This document shows, one piece after another, positions 1 through 8,262 of a stretch of 64,000 nucleotides of DNA. A program made the translations under genes and the position numbers. Source of the DNA: Bacteroidota bacterium (GTDB taxonomy: Bacteria; Bacteroidota; Bacteroidia; 2-12-FULL-35-15); assembly GCA_016722565.1 (NCBI GenBank), contig JADKIU010000001.1, positions 620,001 to 684,000 of the forward strand, given 5' to 3'. The notes below the pieces were generated by a model. It saw only the letters and a program-made list of their open reading frames with translations. It was not told the origin of the DNA and ran no database searches. Numbering within the stretch: the stretch's first letter is position 1; every line of letters begins with the position of its first letter.

Positions 1-368
1 TTGTCTTCCAGTTAGCACATGTTGTGGAAGATGCAAAATTCCCTGTTCCGGATGAAAAAGGAAACATTCAAAATGAATGGGCAATTCACCAAATGGAAAC
101 CACTGCTGATTTTTCAAGAGGTAGTTGGTTAATCACGTATTATGTAGGTGGCTTAAATTATCAAACTGAACACCATTTATTCCCACGTATTTGCCATATT
201 CATTATCCTGAAATTGCTCCAATTGTGCAGGCTACAGCAAAAGAATTTGGCGTTCCGTATATCTATAATGAAACATTCGTAAAAGCACTTAAATCACACA
301 TGACCATTATTTCCAAATTGGGTAAGGACGATGTAACATTTAGTGCTATTGCAAATAGCATGGGTTAA
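1..368 (+). CDS. Fatty acid desaturase, C-terminal part (5' end outside the window)
   Basis: The reading frame is open from the window edge (first full codon at base 3) and ends with TAA at 366-368. The protein tail contains QTEHHLFP, the third histidine box (QxxHH) of membrane di-iron acyl desaturases, followed by an H-x-x-Y-P-E-I-A-P segment typical of linoleoyl-CoA/acyl-lipid desaturase-like proteins in Bacteroidota. It would insert a double bond into membrane fatty acyl chains, using two irons held by the histidine boxes. The first two boxes and the membrane segments lie outside the window. A clear terminator follows the gene. Confidence 0.85.
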   Translation, partial: VFQLAHVVEDAKFPVPDEKGNIQNEWAIHQMETTADFSRGSWLITYYVGGLNYQTEHHLFPRICHIHYPEIAPIVQATAKEFGVPYIYNETFVKALKSHMTIISKLGKDDVTFSAIANSMG

Positions 369-384
369 TTTTCAATAAGAAATT

Positions 385-420
385 AAAAAAAGGTCAAACA
401 TGTATGTTTGACCTTTTTTA
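385..420 (+). terminator. Rho-independent terminator of the desaturase gene
   Basis: An A-rich arm plus AGGTCAAACA pairs with TGTTTGACCT around a TGTA loop, and the second arm runs into a T tract. The near-symmetric A/T flanks mean it could also stop transcripts coming from the other strand, where the next gene converges. Confidence 0.85.
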
Positions 421-490
421 TTTTATAAATTATTTTTAGCAAAGAGGATGTCTCCTTCCGTCCATTTGGTTGCCCAAAAGGGTTATCGTT

Positions 491-1771
491 TTAATGAAAG
501 ACATCAAATAACCCCCAGTAAAAAAATAGTACAATTAATATGATATAAGTGAAATTGTTTAATGTAAAAAGCAATTTTGAAATCGTCTTCCAGAGATTAT
601 TCTTAATGACGTTAATATTAATAATCACTAATGGAATGATTAATAATAAAACCAAGAATGGAAGATAGGCCGTAAATTCTATTAAGCCAAACTGAGAACT
701 TTTGTAAGGTGCAGGAAAATAGAAAATACCTTGCTCTCTAGCTAAAATGATCATGTAATACGCCATAAATGTACTTAGCATTGCCAACAAAAGTTTAAGA
801 TATGCATATTTTACTTTTCTATTTCTAAAATAGTCAATACCAAAATAGACAAATGAAAACAGGAATAAAAAGAAGCAAACAAGTATAAATTTATCGATAG
901 AATTGCTATTCGCGGGAGTCTTAAAATCAAGTAGGTTTTGATATTCAGAATTTGTTGGAAATATGGAGGTTATTTCCAGCAAATGATCGCCTTTTGCTAA
1001 TTCATTCTTTAGGTCAAGCGTTACTTTATGGCTGTAATCATGATAGAAAAAAAGATGAACGACACCGTTGCTCGGGTTCCAAATTGTAGTGAGCAATGTC
1101 CCGTCTCCCATTTTTTCTCTGCAAACGTGCATTGTGTCTGAAAGAGCAGTGCAAAAAGCAAGGGACGTATCAATTTTGTTTTTTAGAAAGGCTGCACCAT
1201 TAATATACCGTTGCTGTTGAATAGTACTGAAGTCGTTGATTGTTGAGGGGCAGAAGTTGGCAAGAACATATTTATTATCATTGCCGAGAGTAATTGTGTA
1301 TGGTTCAACAATAAGATATTTCCCTGATTTATCAGTGTAAATGAACACATCGTTCTGCAATGAACTATGATCGTATTGTTCAATGTAAGCTTTTACTTCC
1401 TCAACGGTTCTACAAGAATGTAATATGTCTTTAAGATAATTTATTCGACTCGTAATTTGTTTTTTGTTGAGCATCTCCTTTCGGTTCGGAGGGGTTTGTG
1501 CTGCAAGTGTTCCGAATGCAAGGCCATATTCATTCATTCCTGATTGTGGTCTCAAGCCATCTTCATCGTAATTCGCGCCAGTAAATACTGAGCCATAGCC
1601 CTTGGTTTCGAACCAAATCTTTGGATGCGTTGTCCATGTGTCGAAATTTACTCCAAGCATCGTATGGTCAGCTACAGTAACTTTATAAGCACTGCAAGCG
1701 CGTGTACTCTTTGAAGATAAAATCAACAGGAATGTTATGATAAATAGCCGAAACAAATTCATGAATTTCAT
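491..1771 (-). CDS. Choloylglycine hydrolase-like Ntn hydrolase with C-terminal membrane segments
   Basis: The 426-residue protein has an N-terminal hydrophobic signal (about residues 5-20) followed by A-C26-S-A-Y. A cysteine exposed right after the leader, followed by a VNFD-like motif and GMNEYGLAFG, is the layout of linear-amide C-N hydrolases (choloylglycine hydrolase / C45 type), where the cysteine becomes the N-terminal nucleophile. The domain covers about residues 26-270. Unlike soluble family members, the last 150 residues hold four predicted hydrophobic segments (about 290-312, 325-345, 360-385, 400-422). The likely reaction is amide-bond hydrolysis at the periplasmic face; the substrate cannot be told. 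It is convergent with the desaturase gene. Confidence 0.7.
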   Translation of the reverse strand: MKFMNLFRLFIITFLLILSSKSTRACSAYKVTVADHTMLGVNFDTWTTHPKIWFETKGYGSVFTGANYDEDGLRPQSGMNEYGLAFGTLAAQTPPNRKEMLNKKQITSRINYLKDILHSCRTVEEVKAYIEQYDHSSLQNDVFIYTDKSGKYLIVEPYTITLGNDNKYVLANFCPSTINDFSTIQQQRYINGAAFLKNKIDTSLAFCTALSDTMHVCREKMGDGTLLTTIWNPSNGVVHLFFYHDYSHKVTLDLKNELAKGDHLLEITSIFPTNSEYQNLLDFKTPANSNSIDKFILVCFFLFLFSFVYFGIDYFRNRKVKYAYLKLLLAMLSTFMAYYMIILAREQGIFYFPAPYKSSQFGLIEFTAYLPFLVLLLIIPLVIININVIKNNLWKTISKLLFTLNNFTYIILIVLFFYWGLFDVFH

Positions 1772-1800
1772 AGTTAAGATCTTCTAAAGCTTGCAGCGAA

Positions 1801-2478
1801 CTACTGATTACTTTCTACTACTGTTGCTACCTCTTGTCCCGGATTTTGTTTCAAGAACGGTTTATTCAACGCTACCAAAATTAAAGAAGCTACAACACTT
1901 CCAAGAATTACTGCAAAAAATGCTTTTCTTAAATAGTTTGTTTTTGCTTCCAACTCTATTGATTTGTCTAACATATACATTAAAAAATATCCGAAAAACA
2001 AAAGGAATACACTTAACCCTAACATTACATCCGCACCTGGCCAGTATTGTATTTTAAATAAAATGCCCAAAGCAAATAATGTCAATCCACTTGCTCCTAA
2101 AGTATTCATGGTTGTTTTTCTTTCAGATGCTTCTCCTTTTAATTTTTTTCTCAAAAGCATTGGAATAAAAACCAGCGCAAAAAATGTAAGTCCTAATACA
2201 ATCATCACTCCTGCTCCAGGCCAATGCATAAATTTGAAAGTGATTCCTAAATTTAGAATAGAAGCTGAAATCGCACCCACCACTCCCGCTGTATTTTTTT
2301 CAGAATTTGATGCTTCTCCTGGTTTGTAAAGTAAAAAGAAAGGCAAATAAATACTTACAGCCACTCCTGATAATACCATTACTATTCCAGCTCCTGGAAG
2401 ATGATTGCTTTTCATTACAACGGTTGAGAACACTAGCAATGCTGCTATGAATCCCACTACATTTAGACTCTTTTTCAT
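1801..2478 (-). CDS. GldL-like membrane protein with three repeated hairpin units
   Basis: The start is taken at the ATG at 2478 (MKKSLNVVGF), giving 225 residues; an in-frame ATG lies 45 nt further upstream. The protein is almost entirely hydrophobic and shows the same pattern three times: a short loop HLPGAG, HWPGAG or YWPGAD, each followed by a hydrophobic helix. The HWPGA loop between two helices is the signature of the N-terminal part of GldL, the inner-membrane motor subunit of gliding and the T9SS. The cytoplasmic C-terminal part of GldL is absent and only a short polar tail follows the last helix. It is a paralogue-like membrane protein rather than GldL itself; its function is unknown. 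Confidence 0.6.
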   Translation of the reverse strand: MKKSLNVVGFIAALLVFSTVVMKSNHLPGAGIVMVLSGVAVSIYLPFFLLYKPGEASNSEKNTAGVVGAISASILNLGITFKFMHWPGAGVMIVLGLTFFALVFIPMLLRKKLKGEASERKTTMNTLGASGLTLFALGILFKIQYWPGADVMLGLSVFLLFFGYFLMYMLDKSIELEAKTNYLRKAFFAVILGSVVASLILVALNKPFLKQNPGQEVATVVESNQ

Positions 2479-2565
2479 ACTATTTAGTTTTAGAGGTGAA
2501 TACTTTTTGAGGTCATAATGCAAGAGGAAGAAAAAGATACAGAAATGGATTTTATTATTAAAATC

Positions 2566-3015
2566 CTATGCTATTGTGGCTGGTTTACTCACATTACTGT
2601 AGGTGTAGGAATAGAAAATATGTCTTCTTGCAAATCTTGATAATGTAAGAGAATTTGAAAGTTTGGTATAAACGTTTTTTGGAATCCCGAAGTATTCATA
2701 AACACTTCCATCTTGAAAAGTAATTTTTAGATTTTGTCCTTTATACGAAAAGTCATCGATTGCAGAATTGGTAGTTGTAAGAGCGTATGCTTCTTTGTTT
2801 AATTCATGTGTTTCGGGTGAAATACTCACTAAAAAATGGTATGCTTCAATTATTCGTTTGCTTTTTAATTCTGCCTCCTGTTTTCGTTCATCGTCTTCAG
2901 TAAATTTATCAGGATGCCACTCCTTCATTAAATTTCTGTAACTAATTTTCAACTTCACAAGATCTGTTTCCTGATTGATGTCAAATAATTTTCTGTAATT
3001 GATAATTCTATTCAT
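2566..3015 (-). CDS. J-domain protein fused to a KTSC domain
   Basis: This is a 149-residue protein. Residues 1-65 form a DnaJ J-domain with the invariant HPDK motif in the loop between helices II and III, so it should stimulate an Hsp70 (DnaK) ATPase. Residues about 90-138 match the KTSC domain, the small fold related to the lysyl-tRNA synthetase C-terminus, with the pattern DGSVYEYFGIPKNVY and ending in a hydrophobic RHIFY. There is no zinc-finger or client-binding region of a classical DnaJ. It lies 33 nt downstream of mfd on the same strand, but no functional link is evident. Confidence 0.75.
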   Translation of the reverse strand: MNRIINYRKLFDINQETDLVKLKISYRNLMKEWHPDKFTEDDERKQEAELKSKRIIEAYHFLVSISPETHELNKEAYALTTTNSAIDDFSYKGQNLKITFQDGSVYEYFGIPKNVYTKLSNSLTLSRFARRHIFYSYTYSNVSKPATIA

Positions 3016-3048
3016 CGTTTTTTGAAATTTTATTTCTTATTTAAAATG

Positions 3049-6000
3049 TTAATTAATTACCGGCTTCAATACCTTCATCGCATCGTCAATGGATTTGATG
3101 TTTTCAAATGTAAGACTCAATTTTCCATTGTTCTCTTTCATTTTACAAACACGCGCATTGTGTTGTACAAATTTCAATACTTTGGTAAATGTTTCACTTT
3201 GATAATACGGAGATTGTTGGTTTTGAAGGAAGTAACCCACCATGCGATTGTTTTTTAAAATCAATTTTTCAAAACCAATTTCCATCGCCAGCCAACGCAA
3301 ACGAATCGTGTGAATCAATTCCAAGGCTTGTTCAGGAACAGGTCCAAAACGATCTTTCAACTGTGCTTCAAATTTGGTTAATGCTTCTTCGTTGTTGGAA
3401 TCATCCAACTCGCGGTATAAATTCAATCGCTCTGTAATATTATTGACGTATTCATCCGGAATCAAAATTTCCATATCGGTGTCAATCACACAATCAGAAA
3501 TGTATTGACTGTGCTGCTTTTGTGTGTATTTTTGAGAGCCTCCCACATTCGTGTCGCGCAATTCTTCGTGCTCCATGCGCAATTCCATGATGGCTTCATC
3601 CAAAATTTTCTGATACATCTCAAAGCCAATTTCATTGATGAAACCGCTTTGTTCGCCTCCCAATAAATTTCCTGCTCCACGTATATCCAAATCGCGCATC
3701 GCAATGTTGAAGCCACTTCCTAGATCCGAAAACTCTTCGATGGCTTTTAATCGTTTGCGCGCTTCCGGTGTTAGTAATGAAACCGGAGTAGTCAATAAGT
3801 AACAAAATGCTTTTTTGTTCGATCGTCCAACACGACCACGCATCTGATGCAAATCGCTTAACCCAAACATATGTGCTTGGTTGATGATGATGGTGTTGGC
3901 ATTCGAAATATCTAAACCTGCTTCAATGATGGTGGTGGCAACCAATACATCGTATTCTCCTTCCACAAAATCCATCATCACTTGTTCAAGCTTGTCGCCT
4001 TCTAATTGCCCGTGACCGATGGCTACTTTTGCATCCGGGCATAAGCGTTGAATCATCCCGGCAATTTCAAGAATGTTCTGTACACGGTTGTGCACAAAAA
4101 ATACTTGTCCACCTCTCGATATTTCAAATGAAACCGCATCTCGAATAATTTCTTCATTAAATGTATGCAACTCTGTTTGCACCGGATAGCGATTAGGCGG
4201 AGGTGTGCTGATAACCGATAAGTCGCGCGCACCCATCATTGAAAATTGTAATGTACGCGGAATCGGAGTTGCGGTCAATGTAAGCGTATCGACATTTGTT
4301 TTAATCGTTTTCAATTTGTCTTTTACACCCACTCCGAATTTTTGTTCTTCATCAATGATAATTAATCCAAGATCTTTGAATTTCACTCCTTTGCCTACGA
4401 TACCATGTGTGCCAATTAAAATATCCACTTTCCCTTCTGCCACTTTTTCCAATGTTTCTTTTTGTTGTTTGGATGAGCGGTAGCGATTAATATAATCGAC
4501 CGTGCAAGGCAAATCTTTTAATCGTTCCTTAAATGTTTTATAATGTTGCAAAGCAAGAATGGTAGTAGGAACCAAAATCGCAACTTGTTTACTGTCGCAT
4601 ACAGCTTTGAATGCTGCACGAACAGCAACTTCCGTTTTCCCAAAACCCACATCTCCGCAAACAAGCCTGTCCATGGGCCATTCGCTTTCCATGTCTTTTT
4701 TTACATCCGCTGTGGATTTAATTTGGTCAGGCGTGTCTTCGTAAATGAAGGATGCTTCTAACTCATTTTGCAAATAGGTATCCGGACTAAATTGAAAACC
4801 TTTTAACGCTTTTCGTTTGGCATAGAGTTGAATTAAATCGTACGCAATCTCTTTTACCTTTTTCTTGGTTTTTTGTTTTAAGGTTGCCCACGTATTTGTT
4901 CCGAGTTTATTTATTTTCGGTTCTGCACCTTCTTTACCCGAATATTTTGCAATGCGGTGTAACGAATGAATACTGATGTTTACAATATCATAATCTTTAT
5001 AAATCAATCGAATAGTTTCCTGCGTTTTACCATTTACTTCAATGGTTTCCAATCCGCCATAACGCCCCACACCATAATCGATGTGCGTGATGTAATCTCC
5101 CGGATTTAATCCTTTCAGTTCTTTTAATGTAAGGGCCTCGTTCTTTTTTGAGAAACTGCTTTTTAAGCGGAAGCGATGATACCGGTCGAATATTTGGTGG
5201 TCGGTATAACACGCGAGTTTTAATTCATTGTCAATAAATCCTTCGTGAATCGAAAGAAGAATAGGAGTAAACACTTCCGGTTCTTCGGATTTTTTTGGAG
5301 CGATGTCTTCAAAAATTTTATACAACCGTTCAATTTGTTTTGCCGCATCTGCAAAAATAATGTTGGTTAAGCCATTGCGGAGATTGCTTTTGAAGTTATC
5401 GTTTAAGAAACTAAAATTTTTGTTGAAACTTGGTTGAGGCGAAAAATTATAGGTGATTGTTTTTGTTGGCGCTAACGAAAAGTGATTGCCAAATTCAACC
5501 ACAGGAAATCCTAAGGCTTGTTTACTAAAAACATCTTTGTGAATGTAAAGTTCTTCCGGGGGCAATTGCGCAATTACATTATCCAATTTGCTGTAGGAAA
5601 GTTCTGCCAGTGCAAATGCTTTTTCGATACGATCAAGTGTGAGTTGAAAATGTTTGAACCATAAAACGGTGCTCTCGGGAAAAAATTCAAACAATGTTTG
5701 TCGGCTTTCCTGTAAGAGCTTTGTTTGCACATTCGGAATGATGCTGCAATAGGTGAGTTTATGAATGGATAATTGTGAAATGGGATCAAAGCTGCGGATG
5801 GAATCCACCTCATTTCCTAAAAATTCAACCCGGTAGGGATGTTCGTTGGAGAAAGAAAAGATATCTACAATTCCTCCACGCACGGAATATTGTCCTGGTT
5901 CCACGACATAATCAGCACGTTCAAAACCATATTCATTTAATACATCAGTGATAAAGTCGATGGAAATTTTTTCACCTTGTTTTAATTCCAAGGTGTTTTT

Positions 6001-6420
6001 GGTGAGGTGAGCTTTGGTGACCACCTTTTCGGTCAATGCTTCCGGATAAGTAACAACGGCAATGTGTTTTTTACCTGTATTGATTTTATTTAATACTTCG
6101 GCACGTAATAAAATATTGGCATTATCAATTTCTTCGTGTTCGTAGGGCATGCGATACGAAGCCGGGAAGAATAAAACATTTTGTTCACCAATTAAGTTTT
6201 CGAGGTCGTTGAGAAAGTAGGCGGCTTCTTCTTTATCGGCCAGTATGAATAAATTTGTTTTGTGGATGTGCTGAAAAGCGCTGGCAGCAATAAAAGAGAT
6301 GCCTGATCCAATAACGCCTTTGAGCTGAGTGCGCGTAGTATTCCCAGCCAATTCTTGTGTTAGTAAAGAATTGTTAGTGGATTCACCGTACTTGCGTAAT
6401 ATATCTTCTTTCGCTGTCAA
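3049..6420 (-). CDS. mfd: Transcription-repair coupling factor Mfd
   Basis: The protein has 1123 residues, the usual Mfd length. Order of domains: a UvrB-like N-terminal module, the RNA-polymerase-interacting (CarD-like) domain around residues 440-530 (GDYITHIDYGVGRYGG), a RecG-like helicase with Walker A GDVGFGKT near residue 590 and the DEEQ box, helicase motifs through MRGRVGRS, and a C-terminal TRCF domain. It pushes stalled RNA polymerase off lesions and recruits UvrA. The start is TTG at 6420: two in-frame stops lie just upstream and there is no ATG before residue 100. A stretch resembling a -7 box (TGTCTTTG) overlaps the start codon. Confidence 0.97.
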   Translation of the reverse strand: MTAKEDILRKYGESTNNSLLTQELAGNTTRTQLKGVIGSGISFIAASAFQHIHKTNLFILADKEEAAYFLNDLENLIGEQNVLFFPASYRMPYEHEEIDNANILLRAEVLNKINTGKKHIAVVTYPEALTEKVVTKAHLTKNTLELKQGEKISIDFITDVLNEYGFERADYVVEPGQYSVRGGIVDIFSFSNEHPYRVEFLGNEVDSIRSFDPISQLSIHKLTYCSIIPNVQTKLLQESRQTLFEFFPESTVLWFKHFQLTLDRIEKAFALAELSYSKLDNVIAQLPPEELYIHKDVFSKQALGFPVVEFGNHFSLAPTKTITYNFSPQPSFNKNFSFLNDNFKSNLRNGLTNIIFADAAKQIERLYKIFEDIAPKKSEEPEVFTPILLSIHEGFIDNELKLACYTDHQIFDRYHRFRLKSSFSKKNEALTLKELKGLNPGDYITHIDYGVGRYGGLETIEVNGKTQETIRLIYKDYDIVNISIHSLHRIAKYSGKEGAEPKINKLGTNTWATLKQKTKKKVKEIAYDLIQLYAKRKALKGFQFSPDTYLQNELEASFIYEDTPDQIKSTADVKKDMESEWPMDRLVCGDVGFGKTEVAVRAAFKAVCDSKQVAILVPTTILALQHYKTFKERLKDLPCTVDYINRYRSSKQQKETLEKVAEGKVDILIGTHGIVGKGVKFKDLGLIIIDEEQKFGVGVKDKLKTIKTNVDTLTLTATPIPRTLQFSMMGARDLSVISTPPPNRYPVQTELHTFNEEIIRDAVSFEISRGGQVFFVHNRVQNILEIAGMIQRLCPDAKVAIGHGQLEGDKLEQVMMDFVEGEYDVLVATTIIEAGLDISNANTIIINQAHMFGLSDLHQMRGRVGRSNKKAFCYLLTTPVSLLTPEARKRLKAIEEFSDLGSGFNIAMRDLDIRGAGNLLGGEQSGFINEIGFEMYQKILDEAIMELRMEHEELRDTNVGGSQKYTQKQHSQYISDCVIDTDMEILIPDEYVNNITERLNLYRELDDSNNEEALTKFEAQLKDRFGPVPEQALELIHTIRLRWLAMEIGFEKLILKNNRMVGYFLQNQQSPYYQSETFTKVLKFVQHNARVCKMKENNGKLSLTFENIKSIDDAMKVLKPVIN

Positions 6421-6531
6421 AGACAGTTTTTATTATTTGAGCATGAACAATTTTGTTCACTTCTCTTTTTCCCACTTTGCAAGCTTTCCTGTTTGAAAGA
6501 AATTTTCAAAATGGGAATGTAAAAGTACAAA

Positions 6532-6573
6532 AAATAAACCCTCGTTTTCTTAGAAAAAACGAGGGTTTATTTA
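6532..6573. terminator. Terminator hairpin between mfd and fbp, acting for fbp
   Basis: Arms AAATAAACCCTCGTTTT and AAAACGAGGGTTTATTT form a long stem with a short loop. It lies downstream of fbp (minus strand) and upstream of mfd, so it most likely ends the fbp transcript. Its A/T flanks would allow function on either strand. Confidence 0.7.
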
Positions 6574-6672
6574 GATCTCTCCGCTTCGGTCGAGATGACA
6601 AAAAATAGTGTCGAGATGACATTTATGTCAGTTCGAGCTATCACCCTGAGTGGAGTCGAAGGGCGAGAAATC
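6574..6672. repeat. Decayed GTCGA-type interspersed repeat cluster
   Basis: Several related words occur in both orientations: TCGGTCGAGATGACA, GTGTCGAGATGACA, GTCAGTTCGAGC and CCTGAGTGGAGTCGAAGGG. They belong to the same family as the clean hairpin at 36277-36331 and the copy at 44719-44796. No ORF is convincing here. Confidence 0.6.
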
Positions 6673-6685
6673 TTATTCGAATTAA

Positions 6686-7705
6686 CTATACCTTTTCAGC
6701 AACCGAATACTTTTTCATGTATTCACCGGCCAAATCAACCATATCCGCGGAACCTAAAAATAGGGGTGTGCGTTGGTGAAGTTCTTTGATGTCTAATTCC
6801 ATAATGCGCTTAAATCCATCAGTGGCTTTACCACCGGCTTGTTCAAGGATAAATGCCAAGGGGTTACATTCGTATAATAAACGTAATTTCCCTTTCGGAG
6901 ATTTTGCTGTGGTGGGATAAATGTAAACGCCACCGGTAATTAAATTACGGTGAATGTCAGCAACACCAGATCCTATGTATCTAGATGAATAAGGGCGATT
7001 CATTGATACATCTTCTTCCTGACAATATTTAATGTATTTTTTTACTCCTTCCGGAAAGTGTACATAGTTTCCTTCGTTGATTGAGTAGGTTTTAGCTTGT
7101 TTCGGGGTTTGTAAGTTGGGATGCGACAAACAAAATTCACCGATAGAAGGGTCTAAGGTAAATCCGTTTACGCCTTTTCCTGTGGTATAAACCATCATGC
7201 AAGAAGAGCCGTAAATCACGTATCCGGCAGCCACTTGTTCTGTTCCGCGTTGCATAAAATCCTCGTAGGTGCCTGGTCCGGAAAGCGAAGTTCTGCGATA
7301 GATAGAGAAAATGGTTCCGATGGAAACATTTACATCAATATTGGAAGAACCATCCAACGGGTCCATTGCCACTACATATTTCGCATTTTTGGAAACTTCG
7401 TTATCAATAATAATGATGTCTTCGTTTTCTTCTGAAGCAATCGCGCAACATTCTCCGCCTACACTTAATGCGGCTATAAATTGTTCATTTGCGTATACAT
7501 CCAGCTTTTTAACATTTTCCCCTTGCACGTTAATTTCTCCTGCATCACCAAGTATATCGGCTAATCCGGCTTTTGTTACCTCACGGTTTACAATTTTGGA
7601 TGCAATGGCAATGTCACGTAATAATCGCGATAATTCGCCCTTTGCATAAGGGAAATCAGCCTGTTTTTCAATAATAAATTGTCCTAACGTTTTAACTCTG
7701 CTCAT
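6686..7705 (-). CDS. fbp: Fructose-1,6-bisphosphatase class I
   Basis: This 339-residue enzyme hydrolyses fructose-1,6-bisphosphate to fructose-6-phosphate in gluconeogenesis. The metal-binding signature DPLDGSSNIDVN sits near residue 115, and the substrate-binding motif KGKLRLLYECNP with EQAGG follows near residues 262-290; both are diagnostic of class I FBPase. The start is ATG at 7705. Upstream on the minus strand is GATATTTG, one base from the TAnnTTTG box. The gene is divergent from the GNAT gene. Confidence 0.95.
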   Translation of the reverse strand: MSRVKTLGQFIIEKQADFPYAKGELSRLLRDIAIASKIVNREVTKAGLADILGDAGEINVQGENVKKLDVYANEQFIAALSVGGECCAIASEENEDIIIIDNEVSKNAKYVVAMDPLDGSSNIDVNVSIGTIFSIYRRTSLSGPGTYEDFMQRGTEQVAAGYVIYGSSCMMVYTTGKGVNGFTLDPSIGEFCLSHPNLQTPKQAKTYSINEGNYVHFPEGVKKYIKYCQEEDVSMNRPYSSRYIGSGVADIHRNLITGGVYIYPTTAKSPKGKLRLLYECNPLAFILEQAGGKATDGFKRIMELDIKELHQRTPLFLGSADMVDLAGEYMKKYSVAEKV

Positions 7706-7772
7706 TGTTTGTTTATTTTGAATTCCTACAAATATCGCAATATTTTTGGATGATAAAAACCAAAGAATTAAA

Positions 7773-7780
7773 TAACTTTG
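7773..7780 (+). promoter_or_regulatory. -7 promoter box TAACTTTG for the GNAT gene
   Basis: It matches the Bacteroidota sigma consensus TAnnTTTG exactly. It ends only 5 nt before the ATG at 7786, which would place transcription initiation at or beside the start codon. Confidence 0.55.
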
Positions 7781-7785
7781 TGGCT

Positions 7786-8259
7786 ATGAATATGATCATT
7801 CGAAAAGGACTAAAACCTGACTTGCCCGAGGTATTGAAATTGGTTCAGGAACTAGCAACGTATGAGAAAGCGCCCGATGAAGTGGCTGTTACCCTTGCTG
7901 AAATGGAGCGCGATGGATTTGGAAAAGATCCCATCTTTAAATTTTTTGTGGCGGAAGTAGAAGGGAAGATTGTTGGAATATCCTTGTATTATATCAAATA
8001 TTCGACTTGGAAAGGCAAATGTGTGTTTTTGGAAGACATCATTGTGACGGAGGAGTTTAGAAAGCATGGCATCGGTAAAAAATTATTCGACCCTGTTGTT
8101 CAGGTAGCGAAAGAAATGAATGCTCGTAGAATGGAATGGCAAGTGTTGGAGTGGAATGAACCTGCGATTAAATTTTATGAGAAATTAGATTCGCATTTTG
8201 ATGGCGAATGGATTAATTGCAAATTGACTGATTCAGAAATACAGAATTATAAATTTTAG
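7786..8259 (+). CDS. GNAT family N-acetyltransferase (diamine/SSAT-like)
   Basis: The protein is about 157 residues. The central region contains VFLEDIIVTEEFRKHGIGKKLF, the acetyl-CoA-binding Q/RxxGxG/A region (RKHGIG), followed by a C-terminal WNEPAIKFYEKL segment. The layout VFLEDIIV...WNEPAI resembles spermidine/spermine N1-acetyltransferase-like GNATs, but the substrate cannot be fixed. The start is ATG 7786 or the second ATG at 7792 (MIIRKGLKPD); upstream in-frame codons lie in the promoter. It is followed 3 nt later by lysC, probably as one operon. Confidence 0.75.
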   Translation: MNMIIRKGLKPDLPEVLKLVQELATYEKAPDEVAVTLAEMERDGFGKDPIFKFFVAEVEGKIVGISLYYIKYSTWKGKCVFLEDIIVTEEFRKHGIGKKLFDPVVQVAKEMNARRMEWQVLEWNEPAIKFYEKLDSHFDGEWINCKLTDSEIQNYKF

Positions 8260-8262
8260 TAC

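Noticed and set aside
1183..1383. A 66-codon minus-strand frame inside the Ntn hydrolase gene
   Set aside because: It is fully nested in another frame of a well-supported gene and has no recognisable features.
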